This document shows, piece after piece, positions 1 through 13,133 of a stretch of 64,000 bases of DNA. Origin of the DNA: Chionis minor (lineage: Eukaryota; Chordata; Aves; Charadriiformes; Chionididae); contig VZSF01000742.1 of the NCBI GenBank assembly GCA_013398295.1, positions 124,001-188,000 of the forward strand, given 5' to 3'. The notes under the pieces are model-generated. The model was given only the letters and a program-made list of their open reading frames with translations. It was not told the DNA's origin and searched no databases. Numbering within the stretch: the first letter of the stretch is position 1; every line of letters begins with the position of its first letter. The position numbers and the translations under genes were made by a program.

Positions 1-3000
1 CTGCCATCCTCTTACTGTTTTACTATTTTCCGTGTTCAAAAAACCCTTCTGAAGCCAGCAGCATGCAACTTGCAGAACTTCCTCATATCCATGCAGATAT
101 CCATGCATCATGCAGAACATAAATCTTTCTACATCCCAAGCATCCTCACCCCACTTCACCTTTAAAAACTTTTTTTGCTTATGAGCTGCTGAAAATATGA
201 AAATCTGGACAAATATAGGCAAACAAAGTGGATACAGAAGAAACCAGTAAGAATTCATACTGGTTTACCCTATTAGGTCAGGAATGCATTTCACATCTAC
301 ACAATGTCCTCGTTTGAGGTGCATAAACTAAGCACCCAACAGCGAACTTAGTTATGTCTTGGGTATTACTCCAGAATTCCCCAGCACTGCTTGGCTCTCC
401 TTTTTGCCAGTTTCCAGACACAGACAGCTATTAGATCAAATTCAAATGAGTACAATCCTCCAAGTGCATGCTGTTAGCAAAATCATACAAGGCTTCATCT
501 ATGCTATAAATTGTAGAATTACTTACAAAAGATTTGGGGGTGTTTTCAGAGCACACTATTTCATTCTTTCCCACTATAAATGTTACCACTTTACTCCGCT
601 AGTGTAAGGAGTTTTTAACAAGTAAAATCATTCCAGTAAGTTCACGTAAAGAAAAGAAAAAAAAAAGAAAAAAAAAGGAGGCGTTCAAACCCCTTTTATT
701 CTCCCATGCTGAAAGTATCACACACACACGTTCCAAGAAGTGAAGCAATACCTGTACCATGCATACTTGGAAATCTACTCTAAGTTACTATGAATTTCTG
801 TACACCACCAATCTTTCCTCCAGATATGGAAAATATTTCAGTCATAATTCCTATCCGCAAATATACAAAGTCTGAAATGTTAAAAATAAAGCCATTTGAG
901 TTGTCACAACATGATCATAACCTTGAAAGTGTCGTAACTGAAAAAATTCCTCCCTTACACTGCATTCAGATAACTCAAAAGACAGAATATACATTCATGA
1001 AACCTTACAAAAAGAAAAGCAACTTCTACCTTCTATAAAGAATACAGGCCAAAATCCCCTGTATTTTTTTTAGTTTTAAGTAACCATTATAAATTTAGAG
1101 ATGCTGTATTTCAGTAGAGCTAGAGAAGACAGGTTCATTTGCTGTGGTAACATTTACTACAGAAATATTTTTATTTGCTATAGCATCACCCTCTATTGCA
1201 CAAGTAGCTATCTAGCAAGACAGAACTACTTGCATTTCTCACCACTGTTATTTCGTCTCATAGGTTTTCCAAAGATCTCTGTTCATAAAATGTTTGTCAA
1301 AATGCACTCACACATAGCACCAGGCAAAGAGGAGATGAGAGACAGATGCTTCTGCATGTTAGTGGGCGGAATGGGAAAGAAGCTGGGGAAGCAGCTTTGC
1401 ATCCAATCCATTACAGCTATTTCCTTTTAACCATCTAACAGCAACTCACAAACTCACCCGAAACACATTAAATCCTCTGAACTTACAAAATGATGCATTA
1501 TTGAAGTCACAGCAGGGAAGACAACTCAGTTCAGAGGACATAAAAGACTAGCTCTAGAACAACTTTTTTTCATTACAAGGTTATGGATAAAAAACAAAGC
1601 CAGCATTTTAATGTAGTGAGAAGATGGACAGTCACAGAAGCAGCAAGGTAAAAGCACTGTTTGTATTTCTTTCCAGAAGAAACTCCTTTCCAGAAAAAAT
1701 CCTCTCAGATAGGTTTTTCCACCTCAAAAACAGCAAAATAAATCAGCAATGGCTTAATCTCTTAGTTCCCTGCTCCAGCATGTTACCTTTCTTCCGCATA
1801 TACTCTCTTCAGCTACTTGAACGCACAGCTTTTGGAATAAGCTAGCTAAGATCTGAAACTCACTTCCATCCTTTATAGATTCTATCACTGCAACATTTAT
1901 TTACTACTAGAAAACTGAGGCTGCAGCAAAGTTTGCAAGTTAAAGAAATAAATTGTATTTTTCCTATTTTCCCCCTCTGCATTAGGTTGTTTGTCTTAAT
2001 ATGAGCCTTATCGGCTGCAATATTTGTTGAAAGTACATGAAGTTGCAAATTCCACCAACCTATATTCACATATGCCAACTACACATATATGCACTGCAGG
2101 TACAGGACATGCATATCTCACTAGTGTTGCAGTATATCAAAGCACAAAAGGGAAGACATTTCTATCTAGTATCATCATGGGACAGAACTAAGTGAGCAGA
2201 AAGTCCTTATCAAGCTCCATCTGAGCTATTGAAGGTGAAATCAGAGGTGAAATGCATACAGCAAGAATGACTAAACCCATAAATGGTCCAAAATTATTTC
2301 TTTTACTACATGAATACAAGAGACTACAATCATACTGAACAGGCTGTTATCAAATCTCTTCAGTGACAAAGCTTTCTGTTGAAGAGGACAAATAAAAACA
2401 AGTGCATAAATCACGAGGACATGTGGCTTAAGGCCATTATCCCAGAGGATTACAGAACAGCTTTTGCATCCTCCCTCTTTGCTTTTAGGCCCTCCATCTT
2501 TGTTTTAATATTGTAGCTATTATTACCAGTGCTATCAGAAGACTAGAGTCCCCTAGAGTTATGAATGGCAAACAGAAAAACCCTCTCTCACTTGTTAAGA
2601 GAGAATCTAGGGTATGTTTTAAAGGTACAATCGGCAACCTTAGGATAGCAGCATCGTTTTAATGAGTACTGTCAGTCTTGTCCAGCTGTGTAATACTTTA
2701 ATTATTGAGCGCTGTACTGGGCATTACGGACTGTGGTTGCCAGGCACCACCAAGACCCATGGTTTTGCTGTGCTAACCGTGGTGCAAATACCTTATGAAA
2801 AAACTATGCCTGTCCCAAGGTTTCGCACAATCCAAAACTATGATTAAGGAAAGTAAGTGGCTAAACTAGGGAAATATAGCTGAACCATAGAGGAAACAGG
2901 ACAAGTATGGCAATCAGTGGTCACTACACATTTTGGGATGCAATAATGGAGTAATCACTCTCAAATAACACCACTGGCTTCATGAACAATATTCAGAACA

Positions 3001-6000
3001 TTCATTACAGACTACAGTGCGTAAACATCTCACAGTCTAACTCAAAATGAAGACTAGAGTTTAGGAAAACCACTTAATTTATACGTAGTACAAATTAGGA
3101 TTGCACATACCACAAACTAATTAGGATTTTAACCTGGACTCTAGATAAAATAAGAAATTTATGCTCTACGCAACCTGAAGCAGACAATTCAAAGATTTCA
3201 CCAAGTAGCCCACAAACCTTACATCATGCCACCTCACCTCTGCTGAAATCACAGACATCACTATAGACAGACACACTTCTCAATTTCTAAGAACGCTTTT
3301 CAGAATACACTTTCATGCATAAATAAAAAAAATCTCAAACACCTAGCTTACCATCAACAACTTTTTTTTTTTTTGCAGTTGGCAACTGCAAACTTTTGGT
3401 CTCAAGGCAACCCCTCTTTCCCAGAGACGCATACCCACATTTGATCCAAAGTGTTGATCAAGATTTGATTAGTAAAAAAAATGCAGCTCCAAAGTGAAAG
3501 GTTGGGTTCAAAAACTAGAATCAAAACCAGAAGGGAGAGAGCCATTGAGGAGGTGGAGGAGAAGCAAGAACATGCTGTTCTAATCTACTAATACAAGAAC
3601 CTGAATACTGTTTATAAACCTGAATGCTCTTCTTCCTGACTGCTAAACTACCATTCTCTTAATGACGAGGAAGTAAAAATTGGTTTAAAATCTTTAGTCC
3701 TAAATTTCTGCTGCAAAATTATGGTACTTTTCAGCAAGGCACTTGCTGACTCAGGTAAAAAGCTTAGCAAAGCTGAGCAGTAATTAAGAGATTTCATTTA
3801 CAACACAATCTCACATTTGTACAGGGGGAAATGTGCTTCTTATGACATGAAATTTCCCATAATACTGAAAAGATGCATGGAGGTATAATACCATCTAAGT
3901 CTTTCATTTGTTCTGTGAAGTACGCCATCAGTTCTTATGGTAAGTAAATGTGCACTTGAATAAAGACAACCATTGAAGGCAAAACTTAAGAGGTAATGAA
4001 TACAACTCAGAGCCGAAGAAAACAGTTCTTGGAGCTTTTTAGGATCACGTATTCAAGTCCTGCTCAAAAATTCAAGGCAACAGACATCATGCCACTAAAT
4101 TCCTATATAGTTGGAGCAAGCCTCAATGGCTCTACAATATGCCTAATAAAATTTCCTAAATTGTACTTACAGAAATTAGAACTGTATCAGTTTACACTTC
4201 ATTTCAAATCAGTGGTTTCAGTTTGTGAACCCCTGAATATTTTACAGATGCACGGGCATATGGAGAAATAACAGATATGAGTCTGCATTTCCTAGTCAAT
4301 CAAATACTAAGGACCTTAGAAATTGTCTACAGATCATCATTTGTTCTAAATCATTTCATAGGAGTTAACGACCTTAAAGATGAGAATTTTGACTATATAA
4401 CATTCCATACTTATTTTCCCCTCAAAGGCAGTTTTTCCTAATAGATGCAGAGCATCAAAACTTTTTGGTTTATTATATATAAACATAGCACAGACAGTTA
4501 GATGTGCCAGTGTTTTAATTAGGTTCTTGCTGAATTTCTTCCTCCCATCTGTAGTTTAACAATGTCAAGAAATTCTGCACTAACTGTGCCAAGCCTGGGT
4601 AGAGAATCTCTCCTTTATTTGAATAGTCAGTGTTTTTAAAGAAATAAATACCTAAGAGTCCAAAACTTCCATCTACCTGCTAGCTACAGACATGCAGGGA
4701 GAGGAAAGAAAAACCCCTACAAATATGACAGCACTTTGGACATTCAGTGATGTCCAATGAGAGATGAATTAAATGCACTGAGTGCATCCCAAACTGCATT
4801 CTAGATGTAACAAGTAAACCCAGACACACTTCTATGCCACCCCTTAACAAAGCAGCTTCTAGAATACAGATCCTCAGCTGCATCAAAAAGCTACTCCCGA
4901 GCCACAGAATTAGAGCAAAACCTCGCATATCTATATTTGTGCTCAGCCAGCAAAACAAATAAGCCCAAAATTCTTAAAATCACGGCATCCCCTCCGGTTT
5001 TCACACCAAGTATAAGACATGACAAGAATATCTTGAATGAAAATTAGTTCCAAATGAAAGCAAGAATACTTAGCACCTTTCTGGTGCATTTCATCTTTCA
5101 AAACCACTTTACAAATATTAACGTGCCAAGAGATAGAAGAACCATTGTTTCAGTGAAAGAAACAAGAAAAGAGGATGCAGAATTTGGTGGCAAAATGGAC
5201 GGTGAGATGGCTGATACTTCAGTTTTGCATACTGTGGTTTCATTCCTATGTTAGTGATGCATCAAAATAAGTTCTGCAGTACTACAACAGCAAAGGCATA
5301 TACTACATTACTGTATATAGAGAGATCCTGGTAGACCTGGGTTACTTTGAACACTAACACTTTTCCAGCTGAAATTCCTGTTGCTTTTCTCAGATTAAGA
5401 CTGCAAAAAAAAAAATTTATTCCATACTACTATAAGAAAAGCTTCTATATCCTTCTTGAGAATAAAGTGTTTTTCCTTTGCAGTTCCCATTACTGTGTTT
5501 TGAAAAGCACATGTGCCCAGCACGGCCAACCTGCTAGATACAAAGCTGTAATTTGTTTAAGTTTGTCCATTACATGCCTTGCTGAATTCCATTTTCTTAT
5601 TTTAGTGCGCTTTGTGGCTCTTTAGCCACAGCTAACAGGAAAGACTTACGCAAAAAGATTCATCGTGAAGCATTATCTGCTACATTCATGTTCATTTGGG
5701 GTGTCCAATATTAATATAGATCAATGCTGGGTTCTCTAGGGAGAACTCCATGCCATCCAGATGCATCACTAGATGCTTGCCAGTATTCCATCACAGCAAA
5801 CACTGGCAGCTGATGGACAGACGGCTGATCTCAAAGAGCAGGACCCTGACAGATTCTCATCTATATTGGTCAGTACCTCACTCACTCCACTATTAGCAGC
5901 ACTCATTTCAGTGAGAGAGCTCATAGGAAAAGTAAAGCAAAAATGGCCAAGTTTTTCACTTTGGTACTTAATGTTCAGCCCATTAAGGACCCAGCCTGAA

Positions 6001-6820
6001 GCCCTGTGAACCCGGCAGAAAAATTCCCACTGGGGTTCTGAGTAGGGCCTTGAAAAATTGGGAGCTTCAACTTGATAGAGAAAGGAATAGAAGCTAGTTA
6101 AGAGCAAGAAGCACAGGTTTTATGTCCTCCCATTGTTCAGCCTGGTTTAGCAGGCTTGGTTACTAGTGGGAATTTGCACTGGGTTACCACAGTCAACTCA
6201 GATAAGAGTTCCAGTCAGCAAAAAAAGCATGGAAGTTGGCTACCAGATCAACATTTGACAGGAGTGTCTCTAACAAAGCATTAGAGGGTATCATCTAACA
6301 ATTTCATTGGATAAAAGCAAAGGGTACTCGAAAATGGACCTGAGGTAACCTGAACAATCAGAGAGTGATTTCTCACTACAAAGATTGAAGTCAGCATTAC
6401 AAGGAGCTCCTGCAAATGCTTCTCAGTCAATAAGTTATCTCTGGCCTGCTAGAATACCAGTGCTCAATCCACTAAAACTTCACCAGAAATTCCATTTTGT
6501 TCCAAATAATCAAAGATACTAAGTCCTAAAAATGACCTGTAGCAGGCTCAAAACAGAGCAAACAGAACGAGTTCTTGGTGATCAAAAAAGGTCTACTACA
6601 AACTCAGACATGCATGGTGAATATAGGTAAAGAAAAAGACAGAAAAAACACAAGGGAACGTGGATGTCTTGCTATCTGTGATAAGTGACTCAGTTCCTGC
6701 CATGTTAGATACATTTCACCTTCATAAATTACCATCACATGGCAGGTGCAGTGGGATCTGTCTCCATCCTGCTAAACGTTTCTGTTTGGGTAGTCCAAAA
6801 AGCAGTGTTATACACTATTA
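1..6820. other. AT-rich non-coding stretch, no gene seen
   Basis: No open frame here combines protein-like composition with splice sites. Short frames occur on both strands, the longest being a 112-codon minus-strand frame at 5769-6107 overlapped by a 78-codon plus-strand frame; neither has a recognisable domain. Low-complexity tracts include an A/G-rich run near 645-680 and a poly-T run at about 3360-3373. If the candidate minus-strand gene at 7.1-17.7 kb is real, this interval lies downstream of it. Confidence 0.6.
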
Positions 6821-6991
6821 TAAGATTTTATTTTAACACTTTCAAGTAAAAAAAATATATATACTTAAAATACCACATCAACTAAAAACCAATGTAACCT
6901 AACAATCAGTTATGTTCTAATACTACAGCAATTTTTTTCTAAACTGTCCCATGTTTCTGCTTCCAGGGGATCAAAACAAAAGACTACAGCT

Positions 6992-6997
6992 TTTATT
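6992..6997 (-). terminator. candidate polyadenylation signal (AATAAA)
   Basis: The minus strand reads AATAAA here, 122 nt after the stop codon of the candidate terminal coding exon at 7119-7256. A second AATAAA lies at 6827-6832. The distance suits a short 3' UTR, but the hexamer is common in AT-rich DNA, so the call depends entirely on the exon. Confidence 0.25.
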
Positions 6998-7118
6998 TTT
7001 CCCAAAGACATTTAATAAACAAAACCATCAATAAATAAGCCGGTATTATTCAAATGACAAAGTATTGAGATTAGAATTACAATCTAAAAAAAAAATTAAA
7101 AAAGGAAAGTACAAATTA

Positions 7119-7256
7119 TCAGTTTTCAAACACTTCAGCACACTCTTTCTTCTTTATTTTGTAAGCTCTTTTGGGCAGGAATGCTTTGGGAATTTCTGAC
7201 ACCCCAGCTATGTTGGTTGATGGTGTGAACAGTGACTGTTGATTGACGTAACTTGG
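7119..7256 (-). CDS. candidate terminal coding exon of an unidentified minus-strand gene
   Basis: The minus strand has an acceptor (GCAGCTTCTGCTAG) followed by 45 codons and a TGA stop, read from phase 0. The peptide begins PSYVNQQSLF, is rich in Ser, Thr and Lys, has a basic stretch KRAYKIKKKE and ends AEVFEN. The other two frames are interrupted or weaker. An AATAAA follows 122 nt downstream. The entry phase matches the exit phase of the 31-nt candidate exon at 8933-8963. The basic, Ser/Thr-rich tail would suit a disordered C-terminus, possibly nuclear, but that is inference and I recognise no family. The segment was picked by eye and is short, so a chance frame remains possible. Confidence 0.4.
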   Translation of the reverse strand, partial: PSYVNQQSLFTPSTNIAGVSEIPKAFLPKRAYKIKKKECAEVFEN

Positions 7257-7349
7257 CTAGCAGAAGCTGCCACAGTAGTCAGTTATATTGGCAAAAACAG
7301 TGCTTTTACCAAAATTGCTTCCATCATTTGTGGAATTTTTTATTTTTTT

Positions 7350-8663
7350 ATATGAATAAACACAAGAATGAACACAAGGAATTACAGATCCGCGTGCAGC
7401 TGCACAGCTATTATCATGTTGGGATGACAGAGACATGGTGGGATGGCTTGCAATGTGCTTGGGAGTGCTGCAATAGAGGGATACAGCCTCTTTAGGAAGG
7501 ACATGCCAGAAAGACAAGGAGGTGGAGTCCCCCTTTACGTGAGAGAGCAGCTGGAACGCATGGAGCTTTGCCCGGGCATGGATGATGAGCTGACAGCTTA
7601 TGGGTAAAGATTGAAGAGTAGACCAGTATGGGTGACATTGTAGTGGGCATCTGCTATAGGCAACCTGACCAGGAAAAACAAGTGGAGGAGAGCCTTTACA
7701 GACAGTTAGAAACAATCTCACATTCACAGGCCCTGGTTCTCATGGGAGACTTAAACCACCCTTAGCTGCAACAAGGACAACACAGCTGAGCATAAGCAAT
7801 CCAGGAGGTTCTTGAGGAGCACTGATGACAAATTCCTGACCCAAGCAATAGAGGAGCCAGCAATGAGAGGTGTTCTGCTGGACTTTATACTTACAAACAA
7901 GGAAAGACTCTCTGCGGACGTGAAGGCTGCATGCAGCCTTGAGTTGCAGTGACCATGGTGGCATTCAGGATGCTGAGAGGAGGGAGCAGGGCAAAAAGCA
8001 TGATCACAACTCTGGACTTCAAGAGAGCAGACTTTGGTCTATTCAGGGATCTGCTTTCAAGAGCCCCACGGAGGGAAGGGAGCTCCAAGGAAGTTTGTCA
8101 ATACTCAAGCATCACTTCCTCCGAGCTCAAGAACAGTTCATCTCAATAAGCAGGATATCTGGCAAAACTGCCAGGAGGCCTACATGAATGAACAAGGCAA
8201 AATTCAAACACAAAAAGAAAGCATACAAAAGGTGGAGGAAGCAACAGGTAATGTGGGAGGAACAGAGACACTGCCTGAGCATGCAGTGATGCAGCCAGAA
8301 AGGCCAGAGCCCACCTAGAGCCAAAACTAGTGAGGGATGTGAAAAAGTAAGTATCTGAAGGGAGGGTGTAAAGAAGATGGAACCAGATCCTTCTCAGTGG
8401 TGTTTAGTGACAGGAAAAGAGGCAGTGAAATACAGGAGGTTTTCTCTGAACATCAGGAAACATTTTTTTTTACTGTGACATTGACTGAGCAATTAACGGC
8501 ACACGGTGCCCAAAGAGGTTGTAGAGTCTCTCTCTTTGGAGATACTCAAAAGCCATCTGGACATAGTCTCGGGGAACCTGCTCTAAGTGGCCCTGCTTGA
8601 GCAAAGAGGGTGGACCAGATGACCTCCGGAGGTCTCTTCCAACCTCGACCATTCTGTGATTCT
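7350..8663 (+). mobile_element. CR1 LINE copy, 5'-truncated and internally deleted
   Basis: The plus strand carries remnants of CR1 ORF2. Residues MTETWWDG (from 7424) match the N-terminal endonuclease region, with further endonuclease remnants around 7620-7760 and the SDH endonuclease motif at about 7948. The linker beyond the endonuclease runs to about 8345. It then jumps directly to the far C-terminal region and 3' UTR, ending at CCATTCTGTGATTC near 8663. The whole reverse-transcriptase domain is missing. Frames are broken by stops and shifts, so the copy is dead. CR1 elements normally move by target-primed reverse transcription and are usually 5'-truncated; loss of the middle is less usual. 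It lies antisense to the candidate gene, inside its last intron. Confidence 0.9.
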
Positions 8664-8932
8664 CCGAAAGTCCTGCTGTGTCAGAAAAGCTCCAGCCACT
8701 CACCAGTGTTTATCCTGCTGTTTTATAGCAGCCTTCCTATTCCATAAAGTACCCTTAAGGTACACAAGACTCTGTGTACTTGTGCTTCAGCCAGCATGAA
8801 GGGAGCCCTCTCTGAACCAAGGCCTCTAGGCATTTTAGTAACATGAATAAATAAATAACTGTTTTCTATACTACATTCGCAATTCCACTATTTCAACCAG
8901 AAAAGTCAAGATGTTTTCCCAAATCATATTAC

Positions 8933-8963
8933 CTTCACACACAGCAACTTAGAATACAAAAGC
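8933..8963 (-). CDS. candidate 31-nt micro-exon of the unidentified minus-strand gene
   Basis: A very strong acceptor precedes it on the minus strand: a long CT-rich tract of about 40 nt ending TCTCCTAG. The donor is GAAG followed by GTAATATG. Only one frame is open, needing two bases from the previous exon and reading LLYSKLLCVK, leaving at phase 0. That exit fits the terminal exon at 7119-7256, and the entry fits the exit of 15069-15193. Micro-exons are easy to find by chance, so the value lies in the matching phases. Confidence 0.3.
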
Positions 8964-11279
8964 CTAGGAGAAAAAGAAAAGAAAGAAAAGAAGAAAGAAG
9001 AAAAAACAATATTAAAAAATCAAACTCGAGCCTTTCTCAACGTACCAATGTGCAAATGCAGTACAAACAAAACTGAGGAACAAAACCCAAGCACAGTAAA
9101 TAAAATATGCTGCAAAATTAATTATTTCAGAGAATTCTTGATACTAACTGCAGGTGCAGAAATACTTACTACTGATGTAGAATACAACATTTTTTACTCT
9201 GAGAGCAGGAAGGGAAGAACATGACCTATGAGAAATCTTGGAAGAGCTTTGGGAAAAAAAAGAAAGACTTGGTATCACACTACACACTTCATATGCTTGT
9301 TGAATATGGGTTTACCTCAGTGCTGTTTCTGTTTCTTTCTCTCTTCTCCATCTCTCTCCATCCCCTTCACCCGTAACAAATTCGCCTAGTAGCACAGTGG
9401 GATACATGCCATACAAACATGGCAGTAGCCTCCTATTCAGACAGACCCTGTTCCTGCCCCTGCTTATTGCTGTTCAAAACCAATACAAAATGATGTAATC
9501 AATGCAAATGCAACATTTTTTAAACCAGCTAGCTTGAGTCAATAATTCAGTGGAGACTCTGGTCTCCTTAATATTCATGTATGGTGACTTCTGCTAAATG
9601 GCAGTGGCCTGTGCCAGTTTCTCCTCTCCAGGTTCTTAGCACCACCTGGCCATCTATAAAACATCGTGTGTTTAAAGAACATGAACCTACAACCTTTAAA
9701 GACCAAGATATTTATTTTTTACTCCTTCCAGCATTCTCCTATTTCCTTCTCGTTTAAATGTTGTCCTGTTTTCTATTTTTGAGAGGTAAAACACATTCCT
9801 TTCCTCTGTTGGTCACAGCACTGCCTCTAAATCAACAGAGTATCTGTAAATTCTGCTAGTGTGAGTTTATTTTGTCATTTATTCAGTTGTCATTTAGTTG
9901 TGCGGGTTTTTTTTGTTTGTTTCTTCTGTTTTTTAAATGCACATATATTCTGTATATTTACATAAAAATAACTGTTATATGGCGAGTATCATCACGGACT
10001 TGGTTTTATCATCTAAGTCACAGCTCTATTAAGGAATAGTTCTTGCTAAGGGCAGCGGTGTTTTCACATGCTTAAAGCACAGGACAGTAACTCTTTGAGG
10101 AATCCAGAGTTCTGCTCTTTGCTTTTTGACTGTCCATTTGGGCACCTTTGCTCAATTCACTTCACCTGCCATGCATCAGTTTATCTTTCTACAGTGTCAT
10201 TTCCCTCACTCTAACTTGCTCGGCAAAACATTCAAGAACACAGATTTATTTCCACAACATGCCTAAGACTAGAGAATTGACAAAGTTATTCTGCATATCA
10301 AAAATAACTGTCATCGTTTTAAATTCCTTACATACTAGCAGCACAATATTACTATTTTTGCTCATCCTGATGAAGAAAAAAATGTTAAGTACATCTTTCT
10401 TCTCAGCCCATTCACCAACTGTGCAGTTATTCACATTGTGATTGAAACATAAATCAAGATTTAAGCTTACTGAACAGTAATTTCAGGTATTTCCAATATG
10501 GTGCAGCTTGATATACCCCAGGTGCCAAGAGTGAGCACTGGCATGAGAGCGGTGGACACTAGCAGTACGAAGAGGTTGAGATCTTACACTCAGCTGCCCC
10601 AGCCAGGCACGCAAAAGCAAGGAGCAAGGCTCTGGGTACCAGCAGTGGAGATGTAAATTCCAAGTTTGGTGAACACTTTGCAAGGCAGCGCTGTGCATGG
10701 TTCTCCACTGTCCAAAGCAGATGGGAAGTGACATGATTTTGGCCACACAGGAATCATTCCCAAAGGAACGCCTTTATATGGGAAGGAGGTGTTCCAATGA
10801 TGAAGGACCTGCACCAGTAATCTATACATGAGTCTGAATGACCTCGAAGTTTGGAAGAAGCTACTATTCTAACCTAGTAGCCTTTCAGCTGCACTGGCGT
10901 TACAGTGAGAACGAGAGAAAGGGGAGGCAGACCACAATGTTTGGAGGGAAATGTAGTAACTTAAGCCAGCATTAGTATACTCTGTTCTTCACACCTGAGG
11001 CCTGAGAGTAACTATGGATGGATGTGAATTTCTTCTCACGCACATCCCTCCTTCATTAAGGTCACCTAAACTGCAAGATGATTGCTGGACAATGAGTTTA
11101 AGACAGCTGCATCTGAAATGTTCTCACTTTGTACATTTATTGTTACTCTCCGAAGTAACAGTACAGACCAAATCATTGTTTGGGTTGCATTCTGGATAGT
11201 AGTCTGAAAAACTTGATATAAAATCAACAGCATCTAGTACAAAACCCTCCCTTTCCTGCCTGTCACTAAATGGTTTGTT

Positions 11280-11402
11280 TCAGCCACTAGCAGGTCCTAT
11301 CTTCGACTCAATATCAGTACTGATTTTTGTTTTCCCTTTTTCCTCACTTGTAGCGTCCTGCATTTTGTCAACATAAATCTCAATGAAGGAAGACATCTTG
11401 AA
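11280..11402 (-). CDS. candidate alternative terminal coding exon
   Basis: On the minus strand, after GAAGCTTTTAG, 40 codons stay open and end in TGA. The peptide is charged and protein-like, beginning FKMSSFIEIYVDKMQD and continuing through a Glu/Lys-rich stretch. It enters at phase 0, compatible with the phase-0 exit of the segment at 13074-13133. The acceptor lacks a good polypyrimidine tract, which is the main weakness. It would be an alternative end to the 8933/7119 route. No family recognised. Confidence 0.25.
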   Translation of the reverse strand, partial: FKMSSFIEIYVDKMQDATSEEKGKTKISTDIESKIGPASG

Positions 11403-13073
11403 CTAAAAGCTTCTACCATTCCTTTAAACTGATTGTTTTCCGCTTTGTGCAAGTTAATGTCAGCATGCAACTTTTCTAGTACTAAAAATTGTTTATGACA
11501 TCACCACCTACTGATTTCAGCTACTTGGAAGAGTCACTGAAGAGAAACAGAGTTCTAGTAAATGGAGTTGATATTAAAGAGCTCTGGAAGACCAAGAACA
11601 ACGACATAAGTTATGAAGTATTCCAATAATAACAACAGAAAATGGCCACCTTTACAGGGACCTCATTCTTCAATCCTCCATTTCTCTACTTTGATAAAAC
11701 AGCATCTAGTTGTATGTACGCCCAACACTGAAGTATCCAAAAATACAGAAAATTGTACCCTTTTAAAGCAGTAGGAACCATCTTTACCTTATTTAAGAAT
11801 TCTCAAACATGCCAGCCAGTATTTTATCTTAGAAGACTTGTCAAACATGAACGATAACCTCTTTGCACTTAAGTCTGATTCACACTCTAGAACCAGTCTT
11901 TGGATTGAAAAAAAGATGAGGCTACAGAAATACAGAATTTAACTGCGGCTTGCAGAGCCTCAGAGTTAATGTCAGTTAATTTTCTATAAAAAACAGGAAG
12001 CCTAGGACTCCCTTCTGTTAGAAAACAAACGAAAGCTAATGTTCTTAAGGACAACACGATCTAAAGACATATACTTGGAGATTTAACAAGGCTAGAACGA
12101 TTGGTTTTCATTTCTCATTTCTATCCAGAGCTATACACCTTTCTAGTACCTTCGATCTGAAAAATACTGAATTGAACAGATTCATACATTGAAGTCCAGT
12201 AATTTCTGAACATAAAATTCCATTTGCAGTATTGATTAGCAGCAGCATTAACTGAAGACAGCAGGGAAAACAATCACCAAGGGAATTTAGCACTCTAGTA
12301 CAGGCAACTGAGGTTTAGGGGTATTGCAGGGGAATCAGAGAGAAGAGGAAAGTGAAACCTAGCCAGGAGGAGCTGTGTTGAGAAGCCTGAATATCAGCTG
12401 AACAGTTCACAATTCCTGTTGCTCCCCCCATTTCACCATTCAGTAACACTTTTTATTCCAGCATGAGAAGCATTCCTTTCTCCAAACAGACAAATTAATT
12501 CCCAAGTCCCTACACAGATATAAAAGTCCATCTGGAAATTTTAAGAAAATGAAGTTTCATGTTAGGTTTTTTTTAATTTTAATCAAATTCCACAACTCCT
12601 TTCCATCACTTCTCAGCCTTTTCTCTCCTCTTTCTCCCCTGCAAAATCAAATCCTTCATTCTTCTTCTCTGTATTTAAATGAAGATTGCTCAATAACACA
12701 GTTTACTAGTTTTCTCCTTGTCCTAAGTCTTAGCTTAGTCAAATGCTTACTAGGAGATAGAATCTAAAAGCTAAGGATACAACTGAAATGATGGCATTTG
12801 GCACGTAAATATCACACTCTGGGAACTTTAGAGGAACTATTGAAAGCTGCAACTGAAAGTGACAACTCGGCTTCCCTGGAAGCTTTAAGTAGCAGAAAAT
12901 TTCTGGTGAAGGCAGCAGGGAGATGCTAAAAAGGATTTTTTTTCTTTTTATGAACATAAGTTTTCTTCTAAAAGTGTACCAGTGCCAGAATGTAAAAGCA
13001 GGTTTAAACTGATACAGGTGTTGGCCTTCTGATTTAAGAAAGCTATGTCTCTGGTGTTAGCACTGCTACTTAC

Positions 13074-13133
13074 CATTTTGCCAGACAACAACAGATCAAA
13101 AATTGTTACGATTTCTATCATTTTCACAGATAC
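13074..13133 (-). CDS. candidate 60-nt exon
   Basis: The minus strand has a good acceptor (TTTACTGTTTTGCCAG) and a consensus donor (AAAATG followed by GTAAGTAG). The 20 intervening codons are open in one frame only, phase 0 at both ends, and read VSVKMIEIVTIFDLLLSGKM. The hydrophobic and charged mix is protein-like. It is phase-compatible with the phase-0 exit of 14082-14171 and with entry into 11280-11402, but not with the 8933-8963 route. Product unknown. Confidence 0.3.

Noticed and set aside
5769..6107. 112-codon minus-strand frame
   Set aside because: The overlapping plus strand is open as well, no domain or splice site was recognised, and this length is expected by chance in 64 kb.
9157..9185. 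29-nt micro-exon on the minus strand with excellent acceptor and donor
   Set aside because: Joined to 8933-8963 in the only compatible phase it creates a TAG stop, so it does not fit the candidate gene.
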